DNA of 64,000 nt from positions 62,001 through 126,000 of the forward strand of contig JABCPU010000058.1 of assembly GCA_016800925.1 (NCBI GenBank), read 5' to 3'. Below, one piece after another: positions 37,243 to 48,682 of this stretch (the first letter of the stretch is position 1; each line of letters starts with the position of its first letter). Origin of the DNA: Suillus spraguei (Eukaryota > Basidiomycota > Agaricomycetes > Boletales > Suillaceae). The position numbers and the translations under genes were made by a program. The notes under the pieces were generated by a model, which had not been told where the DNA came from, made no database searches, and saw nothing but the letters and a program-made list of their open reading frames with translations.

Positions 37243-40200
37243 ATGTCTTTTGATTCAGAAACGGCTCGTCTGCGCAAAGAGCACGATGGTTCGTCTCATC
37301 TCGGTGGTTCTATTTATGCTCCTCGACAACCACTACTCGTTTACCTGATCGTCCCCATTTTCCTACAAGAGCTTCTACCCTTGGCTCCACCCAGGACCTC
37401 AACCGTAATAACCTCTCCGTGAAGCATGATCTAGTCCCTCATGCTTATAGTGATGACTTGAATCATGCCCAATCGAGCAGACCCTATGATTCAAATGGTA
37501 TCTCCGCTTCTCTCCCGCCTCCATCACCTGCCTTTCGTTCTCGTAGCCGTCCTACCACTCCCAATGGTTCCACTCCATATAATCTTGTCTCATCCACCGA
37601 AAGGAACGTGGAGTTGAGGCGTCGAGACAGTGTAATCTCGTATTCCTCCGGACACTCTGCCTCCTCTAGCTCTAGTTCCCCAAACAAGGCTGGTCCCATG
37701 ACATCCACGTCCTCTGCCACATCTACTAACATCTCACAATCGTGAGTCCGCCATTCCCTTTACAAATACTCCCATAGTAGTCCGTGATTTCGATCTCTTA
37801 TCTGACACCTCCCTGTAGACCTTGCTCCGCATGTGGAAACACAATGCAAGGTGCTTTCGTCCGTGCATTAGGCACCGTATACCACTTGAACTGCTTTAAA
37901 TGCTTGGTACGAGCATCCTGATCTTTCAGATACTCAGTTCCGCTTATATTTTTCCAGGACTGCGGCGATGTCGTTGCGTCGAAGTTCTTTCCCATTGATG
38001 GGCCTGATGGCAAACAACATCCCCTCTGTGAACGGGATTACTTCCGTCGCCTGAATCTCATATGCGCCAAATGTGGGCTTGCTCTCCGAGGCAGCTATAT
38101 TACGGCATGCAGTTAGTAGTTCTACTCATCATTCCTTTCTTGCCAATTATTATCCCTCTACAGACAAGAAGTATCATGTGGAACATTTCACTTGCTCCCT
38201 ATGCCCGACCCTTTTTGGCCCTCAGGACTCCTACTACGAACACGATGGCGATGTTTATTGCCACTTTCACTACTCGACACGTTTTGCGACAAAATGCGCA
38301 GGTTGTAGCAGCGCCATCCTGAAGCAATTCGTTGAGATAAATCGCAATATGAGGGATGAGTGCTGGCATCCGGAATGTTACATGATCAATAAGGTTCTCA
38401 TTCTAGAGGGTTACGATTTTATATCAATTCTCACTTAGCCTCGCAGTTTTGGAACGTCAAAGTAGTTTCACGGAGATCCAGCGTACTGATTAACGATGGG
38501 TCGGAATTAGAGCCATCCTACGTCGAGGAAGAGAAGCGTGAAACTCCCACTTCATTGAAGGAAAAGCAAGTCAGGATGGAGCAGCTGGTCTATCGCATCT
38601 GGACGTGAGTACTTCACAGATGCCCCTGAAACATAACTGATCGTCTACATTACAGGGTTCTCTCTGCGTTCGAGGAATCGAGCGCTGCATGTATATCTGA
38701 TATGTTGCGACAGGTCAGCAACGGGCAATATCTTGATGCCATCAGGATGGCCGAGAAGTTTATTCTACACGTGGAAGTCTTATTCGGCACCATTGATGAC
38801 CTTGAGTGCCATTCCGCTAGGCTTAACTTGAAAGGTGAGTTTATGTCTTCGTGTTTTATGCTCGGAATGGCTTACATGGTTTGAAGGAATGTCTCATATC
38901 CGAGAAGCCCGCATGCTTTGTCGAAAAACGGTTGATCTGTTCACCCTTCTTTCACGTACCCAGGAAACGGGGTCGCGTAGAATGGGAATGACACAGGAAC
39001 TGCTTGCACTTGTGACAGGGATAGCCCATTACCTCAAGATCCTCATTCGAATAGCATTAACTGGCGCACTGAAACTGGAGAGGGAACAAAGCATCCGGGA
39101 GGCTATGCCATCGTTCCTCGATAAGCTACATTTGCTCGCGGTGCAAGGTGGCGACCCAACGGCTCGCCGGATCATCAAAGGTGGAAGTGGCGAGGTAATA
39201 AGAGGAGCAAACCTAGGCACACAAGGCGTCACTTACGGCTTCAAGAGTTTGGCACCAGAAAATGCAGGAGAATCCCCGTTCTCAGCAAATTCACCATCTC
39301 GGTTGACAGTCACCAACCCGCCTTCAGACCGGTGCGTTAAGTGTACTCAAGCAGTAGAAGAAGACTGTGTTCGGTTGGGGACTTATCAGCGTTGGCACTC
39401 CCATTGTCTGCAGTGCGCCAGGTGTGACAAGGTAGCTGCTATTCCGGTACCGAAAGACCCGACGCCACCCAAGTCCCCAGAAGATAAAGATAAAGACAAG
39501 GAAAAGAGCGAAAAGGACCCATCGAAGTCATCTTCCGTTCGAAGGCCACCGGCAAATGTCGGCATCTTTATGTACGAGCTTGATTCGGTTAAGGACACCC
39601 CCTCATATGGTGAAGTGCCTACCATTACCCTGTGTGTGGACCACGCGCATCCAGGGTGTCGAGATGGATTCCAGGCCGTCTCTCGGCTGGAGCAGTATGC
39701 GTTTCTGCTTAACATCGCATTACGTAGGTTGTACCTGGTTTTAAAGCAACAGGGTGTGCTTCCTCTGTCACCAGGTATGTTCCTATCTCTTATACTCGAT
39801 GTTTTGCATCGTAAGGGTGTATTGTCAGTTGCTTCTACGACGCCAAGCATCAACCTCAAATCAGGGGACCAAGATCCTTATCGTAACTCGGGCGATATAA
39901 TGCGCATGAAATCTGTACATCTGGATCGAAAGCTATCTGCTACAGCACGACTACCTAAACGATCGACGATTGTGGAGAGTCCAGCAGGCAAAACTGTCCA
40001 GCCCTCAGAGTCACTGCATGCTCAACGATCGCAACAAGATATTAAAACCCCGCAACCTCAGAGAGCACCTCCACCAGGAACACTGGTTCCAGGGCGTCAG
40101 CCCTCCCAGCCTGGCTCCTCCGGAATGCCGTCACAGCCTCCTTCACGAGCGCAAACTCGCACTCCCGGTACACTGGATACAAGTTATCAAGCGCAAGTAG

Positions 40201-41896
40201 CTCGTTCTCCTGTCGGGCGGAGCAACACAGAGGTGAAGATAGTGGACGAGTCAGCACCCAACTCTCCGGCTGGCGGCCCAGACGATCCCCCCTTGCAAAC
40301 GCTCGATGACGGCATTACGTTAGCTGACATACCTCAGCTGATGGAGGCTGCGCAGGCTCGCGAACAACAGCGCTCGCTACCACGCCAGAGTACGGTACCG
40401 CACGTCGCCGAGTTGAGCGCTCTCGAACTTACTATTGTCAAACACTCTGCTGTTCTCGCCCTTCAGCGATCTCCGCTTCGGGATCAGCTCGAATTGGACG
40501 AATTGCTAGAACTGGTAGAGACAAAAAAGGGAGGTTTCTGGAAACAGCTGTTCAAAGCCGGAGACAAAAAGAACGTCAAGAAAAAGGGTGGGTTCTTTAT
40601 GATTCCAAAGCATTAGGTTCACCTTATGAATTGTGTATAGGCGTCTTTGGTGTTCCACTTGAGCTCCTAGTTGAGAAAGAAGGATCAGACTCCTTGTTAG
40701 GAGCAAGCCGTGCAACCTTGAGGGTCCCAAGCTTCATTGATGATGTTGTCTCAGCCATGAGGCAGATGGGTATGTTATTTACGATGATCCTGGCTGTGTT
40801 TTGATATCTTGTCTTTTACAGATATGTCGGTGGAGGGCATCTTCCGCAAGAATGGTAATATTAGGCGGCTGAAGGATCTCACGGAAGCCATCGACCACGA
40901 TTTGTCATCAGTAGATCTTACGCAGGACAACCCCGTACAGTTGGCTGCTCTCTTGAAGAAGTTCCTCCGAGAATTGCCAGAGCCACTGATGACGTTCAAG
41001 CTACACCGGTTATTGATTGCATCGCAGTGTCTGTCTTCATACTTTTAAATGATTCGCAATCTGACATACGGTTTTCAGCCCTTTCTACGGAGGCAGAGCG
41101 GAGGCATTGTCTCCATCTAATTTCACTGCTTCTTCCCAAGAGCCATCGTGACACCATGGAGGTGCTATTTGTGTTCCTCAAATGGGTGGCGTCGTTCGCC
41201 CACATGGACGAGTCCACTGGCAGCAAGATGGACCTGTCAAATCTAGCGACGGTCATATGTCCTAGTATCTTATACTCACGCGGGCGTGACGCTGTTCGAG
41301 ATGAGAGCTTTGGGGCTATTCGCGTGGTAACCTCGTTGCTAGAGAACCAGGATGAGTTTTATTTGGTTCCCGAGGAGTTCCTGCCCATCCTTCACGATCA
41401 AGAATATTTCTCAAACAGCACGGAGCTACCAAGCAAGGATTTCATGAAGAAATGTGACACATACATGCGCCTTAAAGCAAATGGGCGCCCGACGTTGGCA
41501 TCAGTGGGTTCGCCGAACCTTACCAACTCACCCCGCGTTTCGCCACCCGGAGATCGACCACAATTGACGTCAGCTCCGAGTGAATCTCAACCACGGAATG
41601 GCCGACAGCAGTCGCCACATCCACATCCAGGTATCATTCATTCACCCATGTCATATCCTACTCCTACGCATCCAACTTCCCTGTCGCAAGGTGCGGCTAT
41701 GATTCAGGGCCAGCAACAATCTCGCTATCCCCAGCCGATCGAGACAGATTGGCCCACCGCTCAGCGACCCATCACTGGTACTATATCTTCATCTCCTCGA
41801 CCATCATCCTACGTGCATCCGCGAAGTAGCGGCGAGCACCTACACTCGTCATCGCCGCCCAACGGAATTCCTGCTACTGCAGCTCCACGACGATGA
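37243..41896 (+). CDS. LRG1: LIM-domain RhoGAP (Lrg1/Rga1 type)
   Basis: Rho1-specific GTPase-activating protein that tunes cell wall synthesis and polarity. The start ATG at 37243 (MSFDSETARLRKEHDG) is likely; the first junction is uncertain. A Ser-rich stretch is followed by LIM 1 (CSACGNTMQGAFVRALG), LIM 2 (CAKCGLALRGSYI ... CSLCPTLFGP ... CHFHY), a third zinc unit (CAGCSSAILKQFVE ... CWHPEC) and, after a helical segment, a fourth LIM-like unit (CVKCTQAVEEDC ... HCLQCARCDK). A Pro/Gln/Ser-rich linker leads to the RhoGAP domain: FGVPLELLVEKE, VEGIFRKNGNIRRLKDL with the arginine finger, LAALLKKFLRELPEPLM, and LSNLATVICPSILYSR. A Pro/Ser tail ends at 41896. This layout is that of Lrg1. Confidence 0.92.
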
Positions 41897-42329
41897 CTCC
41901 GTTGGACTCCAGATTCGGTCATCATAATGGCGACTCACTTCCACTCTTTTGCCTTGCTGTGCATTGCAGCTGCTCCTACATTCATTTGCCCCAAGCATCT
42001 TTTGATTTCTCGCATTATCTGTAGTTTACCGTACGGTTTCACTTATCAGTATGACACGGACGAATACTTCGCAGTATACTCATTATACCCGTGCATTCGA
42101 ATGTACGCAATTTTGAATGAATTTAACCAACCGAAACCCTATCTTGCACCTTTCGTCCATTGGTTCATTATGGGCCCCTGGGGGTTTTGCATGCAAATGA
42201 TAATATTGTCGTTGCTTCCGACAGCTACAAAAGAGACCGTCATGTGTTTCGTATGGCATATAGGCATACCCATATATTTTGTAGTAAAGCTAATAGAGGG
42301 ACATGTAAAAGATATAAGAACCCAGTGCC
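41897..42329. other. Spacer between convergent LRG1 and RPS15
   Basis: About 430 bp that must carry both 3' UTRs. One plus-strand frame (41927-42346) crosses into RPS15 and is not a gene. Confidence 0.4.
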
Positions 42330-43128
42330 TTACTTCAGAGGGATAAAACGAGACGCTGTGGGAGGAAAGGTTTAGTATCAAGTACGAATTCCGCAACAGA
42401 TTCGTGAAAACTTACAGTGCGTAGCACCGATCTGTGCAAAAGACTTTGAGATAACATCCAAGATATAAGAACAAGATACTCACACCAGGGCGGCCATGCT
42501 TGACAGGTCGGTACGAACACGAGAACTCAGCGAGGTAGTGGCCTGTCATCTCAGGCTTGATCTCGACGGAGTTGAATACCTTGTGATGTATTCAGCCATG
42601 CGTCATGAAAAAAGGTCAGGATAACACAAACCTTGCCGTTGTAGATACCAACGACGCTGCCAATCATCTCAGGAACGATAATCATGTTACGGAGGTGGGT
42701 CTTGACGACTGCGGGCTTTTCATTTGGGGGAGCTTCCTTCTTAGCTTTGCGCAGTTTCTTGATCAAGCCCATGGGGCGGCGCTTGAGGCCACGGCCGAAC
42801 CGACGGCGGGCGCGTGCGTGAACAAGCTATTATTGAGAATATGTTGATTAGGTTGAGGCATAACTGAAAGTGAGATGCATACTTCGACGAACTGTAGATT
42901 CAAGGTTTAGCACAGGACATGGAGGTTCCGCGGTAATGACTCACCTCCTCATTGTTCATGTCAAGGAGCTTGTCGAGGTCAACTCCGCGGTAAGAGAACG
43001 TGCGGAAGGTTCTCTTCTTCTTGAGCTCAGCAGCGACCGTGGGGTCAGTAACCGATGAATCCGCCTGTCATTTAGGCATAAATCAGCGCCCATTTGTCTT
43101 GCTACTCCCGAAGGACAATGCGCACCAT
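42330..43128 (-). CDS. RPS15: 40S ribosomal protein S15 (uS19)
   Basis: Small-subunit ribosomal protein at the head of the 40S particle. The ATG at 43126-43128 is a coding exon by itself, followed at once by GTGCGC. The next exon starts [20 protein letters not shown] and [21 protein letters not shown] 9-nt exon (42883-42891) encodes only F-V-E. Then [89 protein letters not shown] and finally IGATHSSRFIPLK, with the stop at 42330. Sequence and end match the family throughout. Divergent from RPP2. Confidence 0.95.
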
Positions 43129-43534
43129 ATTGCGTCGTGAATTAGTCTTGCGGTTGTCGTGGATAACAGCGAGCAGAGATTTCGGCAATCCTGAGGCGGA
43201 GTCGGAAAACAATCGAATATAGAAATTGTGGCTGAATTTAACCACGTGGTGCTGTATAGTACCACCCCGAAGTTTGGCAGAAGCTTAGAGGGGAACAACA
43301 TTATCAACGTTGTCGGATAGAATCTACAGGTCTTCCCTTGAGGATTAAAGGTATGATTTGTGTTCCTGCACAGGCCTTGAATGGAATGTTGAATCATTAT
43401 TTTTTAGTGATTTGTAGCTGCCCGCACTCCCGTCCTATACATATCTTTGTGAATAACACTGTTCTAAAGTATGTTTCGAATATCCTCGCGTATGACACGC
43501 CTGTGGAACAATCCAACTTTTGTGATTTCAACAG
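43129..43534. promoter_or_regulatory. Shared promoter of RPS15 and RPP2
   Basis: 406 bp between start codons of two ribosomal protein genes, with a CACGTG at 43243-43248. Joint control from this segment is likely by position. Confidence 0.5.
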
Positions 43535-44034
43535 ATGCGTCATATCGCTGCTTACCTTCTCCTCCAAATTGGTGGCAATGCCTCACCCTCGGCTGGCGAT
43601 GTCAAGAAGGTGTTGAGCGCTGTCGGGATAGAGGCCGATGATGACAGGCTTGAAAAACTTATTTCCGAGCTCGAAGGCAAGGATATCAATGCTGTAAGAT
43701 TTTTTCCCGATTATGCTTCGTTTCTAACGTGTTTGTCCGTAGTTGATTGCTGAGGGTTCTGCTAAGTTGTCGTCTGTAAGTCTCGATCAAGTTATGTACA
43801 AGTCGCAGGAGCTGATTGGTCACAATACTTAGGTTCCTTCTGGTGGCGCCGTTGCCGCTGCTGCTCCGTCAGCCGGCGGAGCAGCGCCTGCCGCCGCCGT
43901 CGAGGAGGAGAAGAAGGAAGAAAAGAAGGAGGAGAAGGTTAGTGCCTTTATTGTGCATATGTTGGAACGAAAATCAAACCTTGACATTGCAGGAGGAATC
44001 CGACGACGACATGGGCTTCGGTCTTTTCGACTAA
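43535..44034 (+). CDS. RPP2: 60S acidic ribosomal protein P2
   Basis: Stalk protein of the large ribosomal subunit that recruits translation GTPases. The ATG at 43535 gives [20 protein letters not shown] and [20 protein letters not shown], the dimerisation domain. After two short introns come [11 protein letters not shown] and an Ala/Gly hinge ([19 protein letters not shown]), then [12 protein letters not shown] and the invariant end [13 protein letters not shown] at 44034. The final acidic GFGLFD motif is the factor-binding peptide. Four exons. Confidence 0.95.
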
Positions 44035-44882
44035 TTACGTTACGAAGTGTTGTTGCTGTACGAGAACATGAGCAGATACACCGTAATAATGATGATTTTT
44101 CCCTGCGAACGTTCCAATCAGAATCTTGCACAATAATAAGTCGTCCCGAATAGTGAAGCGTGCGGTGCAAATGGCCGCCGGTTAATTGTAGTCGGAATTT
44201 TTATAGCAAAATATATTGAAATTATGTTTTTAGGTAATGACCGGCGGCATGAAAATGAGGCACGGGTACGTAAAAAGCTGTACACAATGGAAAGCCGCCG
44301 AAACCTGCCGTTTCGCTTATCTGTCAAGTTGGGGCGTTTTAGCTGGTTCTTCGTGACCGTAAAATGAAAATGAATCATAAAATGTAATATAAATAATGTG
44401 AATAGCTAACACATCTTTGATGAATAACTATTAGTATATTTATGAATGAGGATGCCGCAGGATCGGTCATAATAACTAAGCCGGCGGTGGGAACAGCCGG
44501 ATGCGGCCGGCGGGTTGGATTGATTTGATCGGTTTAATTGCAAGGGCTTCCTCGAATTGCCGTGAGTGTAATTTGGTTTGTGAGTGCGAACTGTACTGGT
44601 GCGTTCCACGGTTTTACAATCTCTTCACACTAAACCATTATCTATAGCTAGCTATAACTTGTTAGGTGAGTTATCTTTTAAAATATTCTTTTCAAAAAAT
44701 GTCATTTCATTCTGCTATGACATGTATCTCTCCTTAATAAGTTCAACAAAATTAAACTCATCCTTCTCGCGTCTTTTAGATTTCTAGTACTAGACCACCT
44801 CCTTCCTTTATCCCTTCTCCCTACCTGTCGTGCATGTCTCCTCATCGTCTGGCATAATCAATCCCATATTATTTGCCTTTTA
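44035..44882. promoter_or_regulatory. AT-rich spacer with CGG-rich patches, upstream of the Zn2Cys6 gene
   Basis: Otherwise AT-rich, this 848-bp stretch has CGG/CCG-rich patches (CCGCCGG near 44174, CCGGCGG near 44241, and a dense cluster at 44481-44514). CGG triplets are the usual half-sites for Zn2Cys6 regulators such as the one encoded downstream. No other gene seen. Confidence 0.45.
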
Positions 44883-47864
44883 ATGGACCACTTCCCTCGT
44901 TCCCTTCAGCAGCCAACGATGCAGGCAATCACTTTTGCTCCCCCAAACCAACCCCCTCCAGATGGCTCCCGCTTTCTCATCGATACTTCTCAGGATTCTG
45001 ACAGGATGGACGCTAACATTGCGTTCATGAAGGGTCCAAAGCGCAAACGCCTAGCGAAGGTATGCATGCACCCTTAAACTCGTTTAGGACGCGTACCAAT
45101 CATCTTACTACCCAGGCGTGCGATGCTTGCCACAAAAGCAAACGACGCTGTGACGGAACAGGTACGTTATCTTCCCTGACGGTCTCCATGCTATACCAAT
45201 TCTGACCTGTTTTCAGCTCCTTGCAGCAACTGGTACGTCATCCAAAAAACGTTTTGACTTTTCCAAATCCGTCATTTCATTCATGTTCCTTAGTTACTTC
45301 GCCTCCAAGAAATGCACGTACACAGACGCTTCGGGTAGACCTGTACCTGCACCTAGGCCGCGCAAAGGGGATAACACAGACGCATCACCCGATCCGCGTC
45401 AGGGCTCGTACGCAACATACCCAGATGGTGCTCAGGGTAACCAACCTTCTTTCATCGTCCATGCACCGCAGCAAGATGAGGTACCTGGGACCCAGGTCGA
45501 CCCTGAGGAAGATATTCTATCGCGCAAGCGGTTTAGGCCAGACCTTGGCCAGTCGACGTCTCCTATTGAGACGCCTTTGAGAGGCTTAGCTCCGCCGTTG
45601 TCAAGCACTGAGCGCTCTCTGGAGCGTGACCCGTCACTCACAAGAGAACTTGTGCACTGTAAGTTACTCCATATAGTTTCACACTGTTGACACTAATTGA
45701 CACGCCGGAGTAGTGTTCTTTGCACACCGGCAACCTCAGCGCATGATCATCCACGAGCCTTCGTTTCATTATGCCCTATCTCATGGTCGCGTCCCTGATT
45801 ATCTTCTCCTTTCGATATGTGCTCTTGCTGCGCCTCTCTCTCAGCGTCCCTGTTTTAAAGAAGGGGGTTCAAGATTTGCTGGAGAGGTGTTCTTTCAAGA
45901 GGCACTATCGCTTATGTTCGATAAAGACCAAAACTTGATTTGCGGAAGGAATCTTGCAACTGCGCAGGCGCTATGTTTGCTGCAGCTGCATGAACGAATG
46001 GCTAAGTCGTCTTGGAGAGGGCAATATCAAGGTATGGAAAATTGCCTTTCTACGGTTGTCGGTGCTTATGCTATGTACTTTGCAGTATACGCATTTCAGG
46101 TCATTGAACAGTTGGGCGTGTATCAGGCTGATTATCCGATCCTGACACCTACCCCTTCGCCAGAAATCATTGATGCGTCCATCGAGCGAGAATGCGCGCG
46201 TCGTGTTTTCTGGCTCACATATATAACCGATTCTCTGGGGTCTGTTCTCTACCAACGGCCTATGTTGGCAGAAGAATCCCAATTGAAAACGCGTCTTCCT
46301 GTAGATGAGACGACCTTCTTGTTCACTGTACACGACGCCGTCCCAGGTTAGTTGTCGAGCCATCGTTTCAGCCTTGAGCTCATTCGATTCGTCAAGAATA
46401 TCTGGATAAACCTAGTCCTTTATCAAGATCCGAGACCGGGCAGCTAGCTCGTGTCCTCTCCATACACGAGAAGATAGAGAAGAGCATGGCTGAATTCAAC
46501 AGTAAGCATTTGTCGCTTCGCGGGAGCCCACATGTGTTCATTCAATTTCATTTTTAGACCGAGAGTCTGGCAGACATCCCGTCAACGCATTGTTGGATCT
46601 TGACGCTAAACTCAACGTAAGGATGAAATTGCAGGGTTCATACAAATCTAGATATTGATCGCTTCCGAAGGCGTGGAACGACTCGCTTCCTGAAAGTCTC
46701 TGTTTCACCGACGAGAATCTTGCTATTCAAATGTCGTTGTTTGCCACGAATTCCAACGTGGGAGCGTGGTGCTTCTGTGCAATGCACATTATCCACTGCT
46801 CGTGTGTTTTTGCATTGAACGATGTGGGTTATCTTGATCGACTTGAGACGTTCAGACGCTGACAAGACGACGGATATGGGCGATACTTTGCGTAGGCTAG
46901 GAAACGTTGCCGCACGGCTGTGCCCGGAGGTCCAACGTGGGCGCGCGAGCGCATTGAGAATATTCTTACTGCTTTAGGTGACAGAGCAAAAAAAAGTATC
47001 CTCCGTGAGTGTTATGATTTGATCATACTTTGTTAGCCATTTCACTAATATCGATGTCTATAGTGGGAATTGCAATTTGGGTATGGTTTCTGAATATCCT
47101 CGATTATCTCACGTTAATCGTTCTCACAGCCTTTGTTCAAATATTGTAAGGAGAAAGAACAAAGACTTTATGATTGGTCTAGTCAGTTTCAAGAGGTGTT
47201 TGGTGTTCGTATCCAAGACTTAGCTCCGCCAGCACCCGACAACGACGACGACGTACTACCACCCTCGGAATGTCGCATGCATCCAGTGGCGTCCAGCTCC
47301 GGCGGATCTCATGACTCTACACCCGTTCCTAGTCACTCACTGGAGGCCGCGGCACCCCAAATAACCACATCTCCGGCATACGCACCGCCGGCGCGTCCAC
47401 CTCCTGATGTCCGGTTCTTCGGCCAGCCTTCTTTTGGTGATGTTCGAGCCCATGTACATCCATCTCTTCCACCACAACCTGATCCCAGGGAGAAGAGAAA
47501 CATTGCGCATGATGCCAATATCGATCCTGCCTTACAAATGCCACCAAATGCTAGACAAATGAATACGGAGCCAGTTTCTGCCATATCCCCGGCATTATCG
47601 TTACCCTCACTGAAGTCGAGCGGTCTTTTAGATTGGCAACGAGCTAACGAAGGCAATCCATCACCTTCGTCAACAAGTTGGCAAGCACTCGGACAACATC
47701 TCCCAGGCCCTAGTCAGGGCTCACGAGACGCAACCGGATCACCATTTCCTTCAGCCTCACACGTAGATTACTCTACTCGTTCTACAGTTGCTACGGCTTC
47801 AACTAGCATGCCTGTCGGCTTACCATGGCTGGCCAGCGAGTCGACAGTCTCTAGGTCAAGCTAA
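44883..47864 (+). CDS. Zn2Cys6 fungal transcription factor
   Basis: DNA-binding regulator of the fungal binuclear zinc cluster class; target genes unknown. The ATG at 44883 opens MDHFPRSLQQPTMQAITFAP. A basic stretch (GPKRKRLAK) joins to the cluster CDACHKSKRRCDG, T-APCSN, CYFASKKC, giving the six cysteines across three introns. The middle piece is a 16-nt exon (45217-45232). The fungal_trans middle homology domain follows: FFAHRQPQRMIIHEPSFHYA, YLLLSICALAAPLSQRP, ATAQALCLLQLHERMAKSSW, VIEQLGVYQADYP, ECARRVFWLTYITDSLGS, then WNDSLPESLCFTDENLA. The tail is Pro/Ser-rich and ends at 47864. The exons between 46840 and 47130 are the least certain. CGG-rich DNA lies upstream. Confidence 0.88.
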
Positions 47865-48063
47865 CATCACTGTGCTGCCCAGGTTCTTGAGTGTTTGATA
47901 TCACCGCATGCTATGTATTTTGTCCTGTACCTTGCAATCTTGTCGTTCTTTGATATTTATTCGATAATTCGTACGAACCTTTAATTAACAGATTGAGGTA
48001 TTATTGCTCATTGAAGCACCCGATGTAGTATTGTACAAGTCGAGTCCATAGCAATGAAATTCA

Positions 48064-48585
48064 TCACTGCGATTCTGCACCACCAGCCCTCTTGAGATTC
48101 CGATGCAGCTCGGGCTTGATCAATAGAACGCGGTCCAGTAGTTTCTTCACGACCATATCTTTGTTTGCTTCATAAGCGTCTGTGATACCCCGCAACTTAA
48201 CACTGGTTTCCTTGTCTACCGCAGTCTGTGCATTGGAGGTGACTCCTGCGTGCTGCTTGTCGTGTCAGGTCATGCGCGACTGAAGAGAGTAGATGTCACA
48301 CCGATGCCTCAAATGACCTGAATTCAGCTTCTTTGGCTTGTCTATATTCATCTATTTCTCTGCTTGCTTCCAAGCGTGCGTCCTTCAATCTCTGAAGGCG
48401 GTCTGGTTGAAACAGTCAATCACATGAAATCGGTTCAGACTGACACCAACATTGACGTGACTGCTGCACAATCTTGGCGGCGTCTTTCTCTGCTTCAAGA
48501 AGCGTCTGTATCCCTTGCGAATTTTGAGCTGCCTATAATCATTTGTGAGTCTTTACTGTCACATGCTTGTTCGTCGCCATACCAT
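48064..48585 (-). CDS. VMA10: V-type ATPase subunit G
   Basis: Subunit of the peripheral stalk of the vacuolar proton pump. The ATG at 48583-48585 stands alone as the first coding exon, directly followed by GTATGG. The next exon reads AAQNSQGIQTLLEAEKDAA and KIVQQSRQ, then YRLQRLKDARLEASREIDEY, RQAKEAEFRSFEAS, and HAGVTSNAQTAVDKETSVKL with RGITDAYEANKDMVVKKLLD. It ends LHRNLKRAGGAESQ at 48064. The long amphipathic helix and length (about 120 residues) fit the family. Only 97 bp separate its start from that of PTA1. Confidence 0.94.
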
Positions 48586-48682
48586 GATTGCGGTAGAGGA
48601 GTGATTTAGAACTCCGACAGGATATAGTTTTCAGAAGAGCTGAAGACAAGCTTTAACGTTGCAAACACCAAAGCTTGCAAGG
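48586..48682. promoter_or_regulatory. 97-bp divergent promoter VMA10 / PTA1
   Basis: The shortest head-to-head spacer in the window. Both 5' UTRs must be very short or overlap. No TATA box. Confidence 0.5.
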
